Positions 1 through 12,800 of a stretch of DNA of 47,500 bases are shown here, piece by piece. Every line of letters begins with the position of its first letter. Within the stretch, counting starts at the first letter, position 1. The stretch comes from Symbiodinium natans (Eukaryota; Sar; Dinophyceae; Suessiales; Symbiodiniaceae). Location of the stretch: assembly GCA_905221605.1 (NCBI GenBank), contig CAJNDS010001101.1, forward strand, positions 562,501-610,000, given 5' to 3'. The notes beneath the pieces were generated by a model that was not told the DNA's origin, searched no databases, and worked only from the letters and a program-made list of their open reading frames with translations. Position numbers and translations under genes: made by a program.

Positions 1-775
1 TTGCACAGACAGAATTTAATTCATTAAATTCCTTAATTTCCACTTTCCCCCTGGAATTTAATGAATTTAATCAATTAATTCAATTAATTCATTTATTTCC
101 AAAGGGGGGGGTGGAATTAATTGAATTAGTTGAATTAATTGAATTAAATTCAATTAATTGAATTAATTGAACCCCCCCCTTTGGAAATAAATGAATTAAT
201 TGAATTAATTGAAGTAATTGAATTAATTGAATTAATTGAATTAATTGAATTAATTGAATTAATTGAATTAATTGGAATTAATTCAATTAATTCAATTAAT
301 TCCACCTCCCCTTTGGAAATAAATGAATTAATTGAATTAATTGAATTAGTTGAATTATTTCGATTAATTCAATTAATTCAATTAATTAATTTATTTCCAA
401 ATGGGGGGGATTCCCCAGCCCCCACCCCTCCCCCCCCTTTGGAAATAAATGAATTAGTTGAATTAATTGAATTAATTCAATTAATTCAATTAATTCAATT
501 AATTCAATTAATTCAATTAATTCAATTAATTCAATTAATTCAATTAATTCAATTAATTCAATTCATTCAATTAATTCATTTATTTCCAAAGGGGGGGTGG
601 AATTAATTGAATTAGTTGGATTAATTGAATTAATTGAATTAATTGAATTAATTCAATTAATTCAATTAATTCAATTAATTCAATTATTTCAATTAATTCA
701 ATTAATTCAATTAATTCAATTAATTCATTTATTTCCAAATGTGGTGGATTCCCCAGACCCCACCCCCCCCAGCTC
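1..775. repeat. 9-bp AT-rich hairpin satellite
   Basis: Tandem TTGAATTAA units run into tandem TTAATTCAA units, which are their reverse complement, so each block is a long inverted repeat. Blocks are bounded by CCCCCTTTGGAAATAAATG on the left and its reverse complement CATTTATTTCCAAAGGGGG on the right. Several blocks are separated by a conserved GGGGATTCCCCAGCCCCCAC-like linker. Open frames here (ELI or QLI tripeptide runs) only reflect the 9-bp period and are not genes. The block continues at 1,488 after an embedded GC-rich satellite. Confidence 0.95.
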
Positions 776-1487
776 GATTTGGCCAAATTTTGCCCGGAGG
801 CTGCCCGGCAAAATTTGGCCAAATCGAGCCGCGCCTTTCTGGAGGCCCGAAATTATTTAAACTATCGCGGCTCGATTTGGCCAAATTTTGCCGGGCAGCC
901 TTCGGGCAAAATTTGGCCAAATCGAGCCACGCATTTCTCATCGCATACGAAGGGCAGCCCGATTTGGCCAAATTTTGCCCGGAAGCTGCCCGGCAAAATT
1001 TGGCCAAATCGAGCCGCGATAGTTTAAAAATTTCGGGCCTTCAGAAAGGCGCGGCTCGATTTGGCCAAATTTTGCCCGGAGGCTGCCCGGCAAACTTTGG
1101 CCAAATCGAGCCGCGCATTTCTCATCGCGTTCGACGAGCAGCCCGATTTGGCCAAATTTTGCCCGCAGACTGCCCGGCAAAATCTGGCCAAATCGAGCCG
1201 CGCCTTTCTGGAGGCCCGAAATTATTTAAACTATCGCGGCTCGATTTAGCCAAATTTTGCCGGGCAGTCTGCGGGCAAAATTTGGCCAAATCGGGCTGCT
1301 CGTCGTACGCGCTGAGAAATGCGCGGCTCGATTTGGCCAAATTTTGCCGGGCAGCCTCCAGGCAAAATTTGGCCAAATCGAGCCGCGCATTTCTCATGGC
1401 ATACGAAGAGCAGCCCGATTTGGCCAAATTTTGCCCGCAGGCTGCCCGGCAAAATTTGGCCAAATCGAGCCGCGATAGTTTAAATAA
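772..1487. repeat. GC-rich hairpin satellite around TTTGGCCAAA
   Basis: About ten hyphenated palindromes, each pairing GCTCGATTTGGCCAAATTTT with its reverse complement across a short GCCCGG/GGCTGCCCGG centre. Two kinds of spacer link them, and one spacer (CCGCGCCTTTCTGGAGGCCC...) recurs in inverted form near 1,015-1,055, so the block is also palindromic on a larger scale. The open frames on both strands are repeat artefacts. Confidence 0.93.
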
Positions 1488-2135
1488 TTTCGTTCAATTA
1501 GTTCATTCATTTCCAAATGGGGGGGATTCCCCAGCCCCCACCCCCCCCCCCTTTGGAAATAAATGAATTAATTGAATTAATTGAAATAATTGAATTAATT
1601 CAATTAATTCAATTAATTCCACCTCCCCTTTGGAAATAAATCCATTAATTGAAATTCAATTAATTCAATTAATTCAATTAATTCAATTAATTCATTTATT
1701 TCCAAAGGGGGGGGGGGGGTGGGGGATGGGGAATCCCCCCCATTTGGAAATAAATGAATTAATTGAATTAATTGAATTAATTGAAATAATTGAATTAATT
1801 CAATTAATTCAATTAATTCCACCTCCCCTTTGGAAATAATGAATTAATTGAATTAATTGAATTAATTGAATTAATTGAATTAATTCAATTAATTCAATTA
1901 ATTCAATTAATTCATTTATTTCCAAAGGGGGGGGGGGTGGGGGCTGGGGAATCCCCCCCATTTGGAAATAAATGAATTACTTGAATTAATTGAAATAATT
2001 GAATTAATTCAATTAATTCAATTAATTCCACCTCCCCTTTGGAAATAAATCAATTAATTGAGTTAATTGAATTAATTCAATTATTTCAATTAATTCAATT
2101 AATTCATGTATTTCCAAATGGGGGGTGGGGGCTGG
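1488..2135. repeat. 9-bp AT-rich hairpin satellite, continued
   Basis: Same architecture as positions 1-775: TTGAATTAA runs facing TTAATTCAA runs, flanked by TTTGGAAATAAATG and CATTTATTTCCAAA with G or C runs. Three to four foldback blocks are visible. Confidence 0.94.
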
Positions 2136-2497
2136 GGCATCCTCCTCCCCCCAATACTAAACCACTAGCCCGGGCCTCCCCCCAATACTAAATCACGAGC
2201 CCGGGCCTCCCCCCAATACTAAATTACGAGCCCGGGCCTTCCCGCAATACTAAATCACGAGCCCGGGCCTCCCCCCAATACTAAATCACGAGCCCGGGCT
2301 AAATCACGAGCCCGGGCCTCCAAATTACGAGGCCGGGCCTCCCCCCAATACTAAATCACGAGCCCGGGCCTCCCCCCAATACTAAATCACGAGCCCGGGC
2401 CTCCCGCAATACTAAATCACGAGCCCGGGCCTCCCCCCAATACTAATTTACGAGCCCGGGCCTCCTCCCAATACTAAATCACGAGCCCTCCTCCCCC
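2136..2497. repeat. ~33-bp tandem repeat with CCCGGG
   Basis: About eleven imperfect copies of a ~33-bp unit reading CCCCCCAATACTAAATCACG followed by AGCCCGGGCCTC. Some copies are shortened (near 2,300-2,330). No coding potential seen. Confidence 0.93.
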
Positions 2498-4810
2498 CAA
2501 ACTAGGGCACAGTTTTTGCTCCAAAAAGTGACATCGCAAGCCCTGGTCCCTAAGATTTTGAGCTCATTTCTTGCCCCAAAGAGTAACATCGCAAGCCCTG
2601 GTCCCTAAGATTTTGGGCTCATTTCTTGCCCCAAAGAGTAACATCGCAAGCCCTGGTCCCTATTATTTGGGGCCCAGTTTTTGCTCCAAAGAGTCAAATC
2701 GCAAGCCCTGGTCCCTAAGATTTTGGACTCAGTTTTTTGCTCCAAAGCAAGCCCTGGTCCTTAAGATTTTGGGCTCATTTCTTGCTCCGAAGAGTCAAAT
2801 CGCAAGCCCTGGTCCCGAAGATTTCGGGTTCAATTTTTGCTCCACAGAGTCAAACCGCAAGCCCTGGTCCCTAAGATTTGGGGCACAGTTTTTGCTCCAA
2901 AGGGTCAAATCGCAAGCCCTGCTCCCTAAGATTTTGGGCTCATTTCTTGCCCAAAAGAGTGACATCGCAAGCCCTGGTCCCTAAGATCTTGGGCCCAGTT
3001 GCTCCAAAGAGTCAAATCGCAAGCCCTGGTCCCTAAGATTTTGGGCCCAGTTTTTGCTCCAAAGGGTCAAATCGCAAGCCCTGGTCCCTAAGATTTTGGG
3101 TTCAATCTTTGCTCCAAAGAGTAACATCGCAAGCCCTGGTCCCTAAGATTTGGGGCCCAGTTTTTGCTCCCGAAGAGTCAAATCGCAAGCCCTGGTCCCT
3201 AAGATTTTGGGTTCAATTTTTGCTCCAAAGAGTGACATCGCAAGCTCTGGTCCCTAAGATTGGGGGCCCAGTTTTTGCTCCAAAGAGTGACATCGCAAGT
3301 CCTGGTCCCTAAGATTTTGGGTTCAATTTTTGCTCCAAAGAGTGACATCGCAAGCCCTGGTCCCTAAGATTTGGGGCCCAGTTTTTGCTCCAAAGAGTAA
3401 CATCGCAAGCCCTGGTCCCTAAGATTTTGGGTTCATTTTTTGCTCCAAAGAGTGACATCGCAAGCCCTGGTCCCTAAGATTTGGGGCCCAGTTTTTGCTC
3501 CAAAGAGTGACATCGCAAGCCCTGGTCCCTAAGATTTTGGGTTTAATTTTTGCTCCAAAGAGTGACATCGCAAGCCCTGGTCCTTAAGATTTTGGGTTCG
3601 TTTTTTGCTCCAAAGAGTGACATCGCAAGCCCTGGTCCCTAAGATTTGGGGCCCAGTTTTTGCTCCAAAGAGTCAAATCGCAAGCCCTGGTCCCTAAGAT
3701 TTTGGGTTCATTTTTTGCTCCAAAGAGTGACATCGCAAGCCCTGGTCCCTAAGATCTTGGGCCCAGTTTTTGGTTCAAAGAGTCAAATCGCAAGCCCTGG
3801 TCCCTAAGATTTTGGGTTCAATTTTTGCTCCAAAGAGTCAAATCGCAGGCCCTGGTCCCTAAGATTTTGCATTCATTGTTGCTCCAAAGAGTGACATCGC
3901 AAGCCCTGGTCCCTAAGATCTTGGGCCCAGTTTTTGCTCCGAAGAGTCAAATCGCAAGCCCTGGTCCCTAAGATTTTGGGTTCAATTTTTGCTCCAAAGA
4001 GTCAAATCGCAAGCCCTGGTCCCTAAGATTTGGGGCCCAGTTTTTGCTCCAAAGAGTCAAATCGCAAGCCCTGGTCCCTAAGATTTTGGGTTCATTTTTT
4101 GCTCCAAAGAGTGACATCGCAAGCCCTTGTCCCTAAGATTTTGGGCCCAGTTTTTGGTTCAAAGAGTCAAATCGCAAGCCCTGGTCCCTAAGATTTTGGG
4201 TTCAATTTTTGCTCCAAAGAGTCAAATCGCAAGCCCTGGTCCCTAAGATTTGGGGCCCATGTTTTGCTCCAAAGAGTCAAATCGCAAGCCCTGGTCCCTA
4301 AGATTTTGGGTTCATTTTTTGCTCCAAAGAGTGACATCGCAAGCCCTTGTCCCTAAGATTTTGGGTTCAATTTTGCTCCAAAGAGTGACATCGCAAGCCC
4401 TGGTCCCTAAGATTTAGGGCCCAGTTTTTGCTCCAAAGAGTAAAATCGCAAGCCCTGGTCCCTTAGATTTTTGGGTCGATTTTTGCTCCAAAGAGTCAAA
4501 TCGCAAGCCCTGGTCCCTAAGTTTTCGGGGTCGATTTGTGCTCCACAGAGTCAAATCGCAAGCCCTGGTCCCTAAGATTTCGGGGTCGATTTGTGCTCCA
4601 CGGAGTCAAATTGCAAGCCCTGGTCCCTAAGATTTTGGGCCCAGTATTTGCTCCACAAGGTGAAATCGCAAGCCCCGGTCTTTAAGATTTTGGGCTCATT
4701 TCTTGCTCCAAAGAGTAACATCGCAAGCCCTGGTCCCTAAGATTTTGGAATCGATTTTTGCTCCAAAGAGTCAGATCGCAAGCCCTGGCCCTAAAATGTT
4801 GGGCTCAATT
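2498..4810. repeat. ~55-bp minisatellite, about 40 copies
   Basis: Head-to-tail copies of a ~55-bp unit containing AAATCGCAAGCCCTGGTCCC, then TAAGATTTTGGG, then TTTTTGCTCCAAAGAG. Variants alternate (TTTGGGGCCCAG versus TTTTGGGTTCAA), suggesting a higher-order repeat of two or more units. The open frames at 2,571-2,984 and 3,109-3,312 are period artefacts. Confidence 0.95.
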
Positions 4811-7445
4811 TTTGTTTTTCCCTTCTCTTCTGCTTCCTTTTAACTGATAAAACACAAGAAAGGAACTCATATGATAAAGCAGTGGAAAGGTAAGCAGAGG
4901 GTGACTCCTTGCGCGTGAGCCTTTCCATAATACTCCATCATATTCATCCTCTCGGCCTATCTCTTCTGCTCCTTTCCTTACTCTTCTCCTTCTCATAGTT
5001 CTTCCTTTTTGTTTTTCTCATTTCGAAAAGAAAGAGGGAAGGGAGAAACAAGGGAGAGAGAATAGATAAAGAAGAGTGCCATCTTCTCTGCGCCTTGTTT
5101 TGTCTCTCCCTCTTCTCTATTCATCTGTCTTCTATTCTCTTCCTTGCTCTTCCCATTAAATATGCAATCCTTGGTATCTCTCCTCTCTCCTTCTCTCTTC
5201 CTCCAACAGATGTGCTTTTGGATCGTTTTCTGCATCTTCAAGCGAGAAAAAAGGACACAGACTGCGATTAAAAGGGACGCCCATGTTGGATTGGCAGCAA
5301 GCCCAGCTGATGCTCATGATTCTCTCTCTTTCCCTACACATGGGCGATGGAACGGGTGTCCTTTTCAATCGTTTTCTGCATCTTCAAGAGAAACAGGGAC
5401 ACCCCACAAGAAGGAAAAGCAACATAAGAGATAGGGAGGGAAATTGACCCTTTCCTCTCTTCTTATCTGCTATTTTTCTTATTCGCTTCAAAAAGCAACA
5501 TAAGGGAAAGGGGATTTCCTGAAGAGGAGAGAGGGAACCTATCTGTGAAAAGCAAGAATGGTTTTTTCTAGTTCGAAAGGGAATAGGGAGAGACAAGGGA
5601 GAGATGATATGTACAGCTTTGCGCCTTATTTTGTGATTCCGTCTCCTTGCTTCCTGTCTCTTCTATTCCTTGCAGCACGCTTCGGGAAACATAGCATCCT
5701 TGTTATCTTTCCTCTCTCACTTCCCTTTCCCTTCTCTTCTTCCGCTTCCTTTTAACTGATAAAACACAAGAAAGGAACTCATATGATAAAGCAGTGAAAA
5801 GGTAAGCAGAGGGTGACTCCTTGCGCGTGAGCCTTTCCATAATACTCCATCATATTCATCCTCTCGGCCTATCTCTTCTGTTCCTTTCCTTACTCTTCTC
5901 CTTCTCATAGTTCTTCCTTTTTGTTTTTCTCATTTCGAAAAGAAAGAGGGAAGGGAGAAACAAGGGAGAGAGAATAGATAAAGAAGAGCGCCATCTTCTC
6001 TATTCATCTGTCTTCTATTCTCTTCCTTGCTCTTCCCATTAAATATGCAATCCTTGGTATCTCTCCTCTCTCCTTCTCTCTTCCTCCAACAGATGTGCTT
6101 TTGGATCGTTTTCTGCATCTTCAAGCGAGAAAAAAGGACACAGAATGCGATTAAAAGGGACGCCCATGTTGGATTGGCAGCAAGCCCAGCTGATGCTCAT
6201 GATTCTCTCTCTTTCCCTACATATGGGCGATGGAACGGGTGTCCTTTTCAATCGTTTTCTGCATCTTCAAGAGAAAAAGGGACACCCCACAAGAAGGAAA
6301 AGTAACATAAGAGATAGGGAGGGAAATTGAAGAACTCCTCATTGTACTTGGTCATTCCCTTTCCTCTCTTCTTATCTGCCCATTTTCTGTGCGCCTTGTT
6401 TTGTCTCCCCCTCTTCTCCCATCATCTCTCTTCTGGTCTTTTCTTTGCTCTTCCCATTAAAAATGCAACCCTTTTTATGTCTCCTCTCTCCTTCTCTCTC
6501 CCTCCTCTTCTCCTGTTCCCTTCTAAACGACAAAAACGCAAGAAAGGAAGAATAAGAGGGGAATGGAGGCCCTGTTCCTTTTCCTCTTTCAATGGATGGG
6601 GGAAGTGGGCGGAGTTGGCCCCTTGCCCGTACACCCTCCCCATGCTTCAGCAAACCCCTCCTCTCGCCCTATCGCCTCTGTTTTTTTCCTTGTGCCCAAA
6701 CGGAAAACGAAAACGGGTTCCTTTATATGTTCATTGTCCTTCCTTTTGTTTTTTTATTTCACAGGGAAAAGAACCAGAGAAGAGGAAGATAAGAACGAGA
6801 GGTGAGATGAAAACGGCACCATCTTCTCTTTGCCTTATTTTTGCACCTCCCTCTCCTGTCTTAATTTCTCTTCCACTCTTTTTTTCCATTGCTCTTCCCA
6901 TAATATTGCATTCCTTTTGATAACTCACAGGAAATTAAAATGGCCTCCTTGTTGTCTCTCCTCTCTCACTTCCCTTTCCCTTCTCTCCTTCTGTTTCCTT
7001 TTAATTTTAACTGATAAAACACAAGAAAGGAGCTTGTAAAATCAAGCAGTGGAAGGGTAAGCAGAAGGTGACTCCTTGTGCGTGGACCTTTGCCGTACTT
7101 CACCATACCCCTCTTTTCGGCCTATCTCTTCGGCTCTTTTCCTAACCCTTCTTCTTTTCATCTTTCTTTTTGTTTTTCTCATTTCGAAAAGACAGAGGGA
7201 ACGGAGAGATAAGGGAGAGAGGATAGATAAAGAAGAGTACCATCTTCTTTGCGCCTTGTTTTATCTCTCTTCTATTCTTTTCTTGGCTCTTCCCATGAAA
7301 ATCGTGTTCCTCTTATCTTTCCCTCCTTCTCTCCCTTCTCTTCTCCTCACGAGAGCCTTCGACTTTAGGATTGAGGAGAAAAAGAGAAGAGAAAAGAGGA
7401 ACTACCTGGTTCTTGTTCCTGAGGCCTCCATAGTACGACTGACGT
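4811..7445. repeat. CT-rich ~0.9-kb tandem repeat
   Basis: The stretch from about 4,823 to 5,450 recurs almost unchanged at about 5,735-6,330 (shared landmarks: TTTTAACTGATAAAACACAA, GGGACGCCCATGTTGG, GTTTTCTGCATCTTCAAG). More diverged partial copies follow at 6,340-6,560 and 6,960-7,300. The plus strand is strongly pyrimidine-rich, alternating with purine-rich GGGAGAGACAAGGG stretches, which gives many chance open frames. None has a recognisable domain. Confidence 0.85.
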
Positions 7446-7616
7446 GACAGCAGCGTACCCTCGTGGAAACGTGTATGGCTATAAGAAAACCCGAGTCCCA
7501 GCTTCCAAATAGACCCTATTTAAGCCACCCACGGTGGGGGGGGGGGGGGGGGGGGGTACCCTTTCTGGGGCTTGCTTGAAGGGGATTCTATTCCATTCGG
7601 GGTGTACCGATTTTGG
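7446..7616. other. Unassigned stretch with poly-G run
   Basis: Mixed sequence with a run of about twenty G residues at roughly 7,536-7,556. No gene, RNA or mobile element recognised. Confidence 0.6.
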
Positions 7617-8030
<414 letters not shown>

Positions 8031-9788
8031 CTCAGGTCCACCGGCTGAGCGAAGGCCGAGAACCCGACGAGGATGTGCGGCAGCCTCCTCGGGATGCCAC
8101 GAGCTGTGGGGGCTTGTTTAGGGTTTCGCATTTTTAGGGTTTAGGGTTTAGGGTTTAGGGTTTAGGGTTTAGGGTTAGACCAGGGCTTTTGGAGGGGGAA
8201 GGCAAATAACCGCAAGGAAGTGACAACACTTATCATACTTGTTTGCGGTAGACAAGTAGGGAAGGAGGTACTTCATATCCGCCTATAAGACCCTTTAAGG
8301 CATTAAGTGGGTAAACCCTAACTCCCTAGTTCCCTTCTCAGAATCCTAAACACTAAGCCCTACTGCTGCCTTGGCATCAACCCTAAACCCTAAACCCTAA
8401 ACCCTAAACCCTAAACCCTAAACCCTAAACCCTAAACCCTAAACCCTAAACCCTAAACCCTAAACCCTAAACCCTGAACCCTAAACCCTAAACCCCAAAC
8501 CCTAAACCCTAGCCTTGAAGCCTGAGCTTGCTTAGGGGTTTACGTTTACAGGAACTTGGTACCCTTCAGCTGAGGGTGTAAATGTTCATTAGGGAACTAG
8601 GTACCCTAGAAGGTAGGAGGCAGGGTAGTTCAGTAAGAGGTACCTAACTTCCAAATTCCGTACTAAGAACTAGAATGATTCAACCCTAGTGTTCAATGCT
8701 TGGGAACCTTCTCAACCCGAAAAAGTAAGGGATAGGGATCCTCTTATGCGCAATAAGGGTTTAGGGTTTTTGTTTTACCGCTGCCATGCGCTAACACCCC
8801 GAAAACAAGTTGAAATCGCGCATGGGCGCAGCCGCCTGGCACGCAGGGAACGTGCGGTCTTTAAGAATCAGTTGGGGGTTTCGAAACTATGGGAACCTAC
8901 TATAAGGGAATCCTACTATTTGGGGGTCTTTACTAGGGGTCGCTGATTTTCGTAACCCCCAGTTCTTGCAAGCCAAAAAAGCCATTGCGTAGTGAGGGGA
9001 AGTTGGGTGGTACTTGAAGGTTCATGGTACTTACTAACCAATTATAACTGGGCTTACAACCCTACTTATAATTGGGATAACCCCTATAAGGCCCTTTAGG
9101 GGTATTATAAGTAGGGTTATAAGTACAGTTGTAATTGGTTAGTAAGTACCATGAACCTTCAAGTAGCCAGTGTGGGAGAGGGGGGCCCGCGCTGCGGGAT
9201 CCATTTGCATGCCTGACTACCCGGTCCTTATATGCTGGAGACAAAGCAGGATGGTGCAAAGCCTCCCGAAAAACCTAAACCTAAATCCGAAACCCAGAAG
9301 CCTAAATCCTAAACCCGAAGCCCGAAAACCTCAATCCTAAAGCTACCAAGTTAGGGCGTAGGAATCCAAAACCCTAAGCCCTAAACCCTAAACCAGCGTT
9401 TCAGGGGTTCAGGGTTTCAGGTGCAGGGTTTCGGTGTCCCATGTTTTGAGTTTGGGAGTTCAGAAGCCCTGAGCCCTCAATTCCGAACCTTCAAACATCT
9501 GAAAAGTAAACCCTCTTGGAAGCAACCCTGCATCGTTAAACCCCTAAACCCTAAACCCTAAACCCTAAACCCTAAACCCCAAACCCTAAACCCTAAACCC
9601 TAAACCCTAAACCCTAAACCCTAAACCCTAAACCCTAAACCCTAAACCCTAAACCCTAAACCCTACCTGAATCCTGAGCCTCTTGACAGCATCCCAAGGT
9701 CCAAAACTCCTAGAGCCCTAGAACCTCCCCCTTAAACCCTAAACCCTAAACCCTAAACCCGAAACCCTAAACCCTAAACCCCAAGCTC
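8031..9788. other. Mosaic without a confirmed gene
   Basis: Contains telomere-type arrays (8,128-8,178 TTTAGGG; 8,379-8,510 CCCTAAA; 9,538-9,666 CCCTAAA), a foldback element at 9,011-9,165, and GC-rich islands at 8,040-8,110, 8,785-8,860 and 9,170-9,250. The islands could be further minus-strand exons of the gene to the right, but no chain could be closed. One possible continuation starts after TGCCAG near 8,835. Confidence 0.5.
9011..9165. mobile_element. Foldback element, family 1 (TACTTGGAGG type)
   Basis: Near-perfect 155-bp palindrome from TACTTGAAGGTTCATGGTAC to its reverse complement GTACCATGAACCTTCAAGTA. The interior is also self-complementary (CCTTATAGGGGTT / AACCCCTATAAGG). No coding capacity. 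It ends in TA on both sides, suggesting a TA target site as in Tc1/mariner-type MITEs (inference). Confidence 0.85.
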
Positions 9789-9865
9789 CTGGGGTTGAAG
9801 AGGAGTGTGTTGGCTTCGATTGTGGACCAGAGGTCCGCCTCACGTGCCCAATACCCAAGGGCCCA
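9789..9865 (-). CDS. Unidentified gene, exon 8 of 8 seen
   Basis: Acceptor TCCAAG, GA donor (GAGCTTGG). Encodes WALGYWAREADLW then STIEANTLLFNP. The acceptor AG lies in a short sequence (CCTCCAAG) identical to the end of foldback family 1, though no full element is there. Continuation downstream was not identified. Confidence 0.5.
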
Positions 9866-12800
9866 CTTGGAGGTTTAGGGTTTAGGGTTTAGGGTTTAGG
9901 GTGTTCGGGTTTAGGGCACTTATAACCACAGTTATAAGTCTACTTATAACCACAGCTAGGGTTTAGGGTTTAGGGTTTAGGGTTTAGGGTTTAGGGTTTA
10001 GGGTTTGGGGTTTAGGGTTTAGGGGTTAGGGTTTAGGGTACTTATAAGCTAAGTTGGGGGCCTATAAGTAGAGTTAAACTTAGGGTTAAAAGTACTTCAG
10101 AACCCTTCAAAGGAGGTAAAGGTCTACACTCAGGGACCATGTAACTACCCTTCGAGATGAGAGATATACCTTGCACTATATTGGGTTTAGGGTTTGGCAG
10201 GTTGGGGATACATATACCTTAAAGAAAACTGGGGGCGGGGGCGGGGGGGGGGGGGGGTTGGTTTGGGCTTCAGGGCTTGGGTTCCTTGGACCAGGTCAGC
10301 TGGAGTTCAGCCTTCAAGCCCTAAAACACCCCACGGTGTAGAGCTTACATCCTGGGGCTTCAGGAAAATTAAACCCTTATACCCAGAGAGCCCAATAACC
10401 TGTAAGTAAGGCATATACCGTGAGTCATATTCAGGATTAATCTAATGTCAGGTATGTACCTTCATGAAGGGGCATTGGGCTGTCTGGGTAAAACCTACTT
10501 GGAGGTTCATGGTACTTATAACCCAGTGATAACTGTACTTAGAACCCACTTATAAGCCCCTTCAGTGCCCTAACATGGTTATAATTGGGCTATAAGTGCA
10601 GCTAATTGGGTTAATAAGTACCATGAACTACAAGTAAGCCAACCCTGGCCAACCTGGAGCATCTGTTCACCCTCCATTCTGAGGGACCCGCAAAACTACA
10701 AACCCAACTAAACTCTGAACCCCAAACTCCACACCCTAACCCCAAACCCGAAACTCTAAACCCCAAACCCTGAATCTCATTGACAGCGTCCCACCTTAAA
10801 ATCCCGCTGGCCGGCTTCCCGCACCACATCGGACCTGGGTGTCAGGGTTTAGGGTTTAGGGTTTAGGGTGTCAGGGTTTCGGGTTTAGGGTTTAGGTTGC
10901 TCCCCCTGACAGTCCTTACTTGGAGGTTCATAGGTACTTATAACCACAGTAATAAGTCTACTTATAACCGTCTTAGGGGACTTAGGGGGCTTATAAGTAC
11001 AGTATAATTAGGGTTATAAGTACCCTGAACCTCCAAGTAATCGGGATTTTAGTACCCCGAATATTTCCCTACTATATATAAGGCATAAGGGGTCACATCC
11101 CAAGCGTAAGGATTTATAGAGCTTACAGAGCTTATGGGTGAGCTTAGGGCTAGGGGTTATAGGGTTTATATTGCTTATAGGGTTTCATAGGATTCATAGG
11201 CTTTATAGGGTTTAGGGTTTAAGGTTTAGTGCAGGGTTTAGGATTTAGGATTGGAAACTCTAAATCCTAACTTTAAACTAGGATTGCCCTTAGCCTCTTG
11301 AGACCTAGTCCTGAATACCATCCTCATGTAATGCCAATGTTTGGGGAATATGGAATATCCCAAACTTCAACCCTACAAGCTCTGAAAGGCTTCGGGTTAT
11401 CCCTTGAGGAGTCGGCTGCTTTTGTTAAGGGGTTTAGGGGTTCGGGTTCGGGCAGGGTTTAGGGTTTGGGTAACCTAAGCCCTTCCAGCAATTCGTGCGC
11501 CGTGAGCCCTTGTATTCCCTTGGGCGGGGTCGCCCAGGGGGTACGTGTAGTGTCCCATGAATTTAAAACCCTAAACCCTAAACCCTAAACCCAATAGTAG
11601 CCACTAAAACATGGACCAAAATTTGAGTTGCAGCTCCTTCCAGGAGGTCTGAGCTTCATCAAGCCCTAAACCGACATCATGTCATGAACCATGCACCCGA
11701 GTTATCGGCTGCCCCGAACAAGAGGTAACTACGTGCAATGTGTATTTTCCGGTTTCGTGAATACATGGGAGAGAAGAAAAGCAAAGGTCAGTTCACAAAT
11801 CGCAAGCAGTGTCCCCCTAGTGCTTTCTTCAAACCCTACACCCTAAACCCTAAACCCTAATCAAACCGCTAAACCCTAAACCGAAAAATCCTAAGCCCTA
11901 TACCCCAAACCCGCAGAAACCCTAAAAATCCTCCAGGTAAGGGACCGGAACAACCGAGTGCCGCGCGAGAAGCTCGACCTCGACGCCACCTGCCAAGATA
12001 CCTCGGCAAAACCCTTCGGGTCCATGTACCTGGCCTATACAACCCTAAGGGGGTGTAGGGTTTAATCAGGATTTGAGTTTTAGGGGTTGAGGAAATCACT
12101 GTATGGCGTATACTTGGGCCGAACCCTGACACTTGAACCCTAAGCCCTAGATACCCCAACCCCTGCGTCTTCTGTGGTCGGACCACAAAGCGCACGCCAA
12201 GAGTTTCGGGTGTAGGGTTTTAGGATTTGGGAATTAAGGCATGCTTGGCTTGAAGAGCCCATACCTCAAAGGCTTGGACGTCCTATGGTGGTTTCCGAAA
12301 TTAGGGGTACCTTCTTAGGGTCATTTTCATAAGGGAATCTTACCATGCGGGGGGTCTATTTTAGGGGTTCCCATTTTCGTACACCCCCATCTAGAGCTTC
12401 ACAAAGAGCCCAATACCCATTCATTAAGGAATCTACCTTAAATCATAATCATACTAAGGACCCCTCTATCATATAAGGCATATCCCTTTCTCTTAAGGGG
12501 ATATACCTTGAATCATATTACAAGGACACCTCTGTCATATAAGGCATGTTCCTGAAAAAAAGGGATTTAGCCCTCTATCATACAAGGCATACTCCTTAAA
12601 TTAAGGGGATATTGGGGGGCTCTTTGGTTTGCCCTTAAATTAAAGAAGAGTAACCTAGGAATTAAAAGGGTACCCTTTCTGGTTTTAAGGGGATTACAAG
12701 GGAACCCCAACCCTAAAAAAGGGAAATAAGGGCCTACTCCCGGTCCTAGAACTTATCTCTACGGTGCAGCGGGTCCCCTTGCAGCGCGTGAGCGAAACCA

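Noticed and set aside
181-822. Long open frames of repeated Glu-Leu-Ile or Gln-Leu-Ile
   Set aside because: They follow exactly from the 9-bp satellite period, occur on both strands, and have no other protein features.
739-1566. 275-codon open frame
   Set aside because: It runs through the hairpin satellite with overlapping open frames on both strands; a repeat artefact.
2136-4810. CRISPR array
   Set aside because: Units are head-to-tail without unique spacers and the window is eukaryotic.
8128-8178. Chromosome end or telomere
   Set aside because: The heptamer occurs in short arrays of both orientations across nearly 40 kb and within introns of a real gene, so these are interstitial repeats.
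11936-12030. Plus-strand frame VRDRNNRVPREKLDLDA
   Set aside because: Open and protein-like, but does not chain with neighbours; the minus frame of the same island joins in phase to the next exons.
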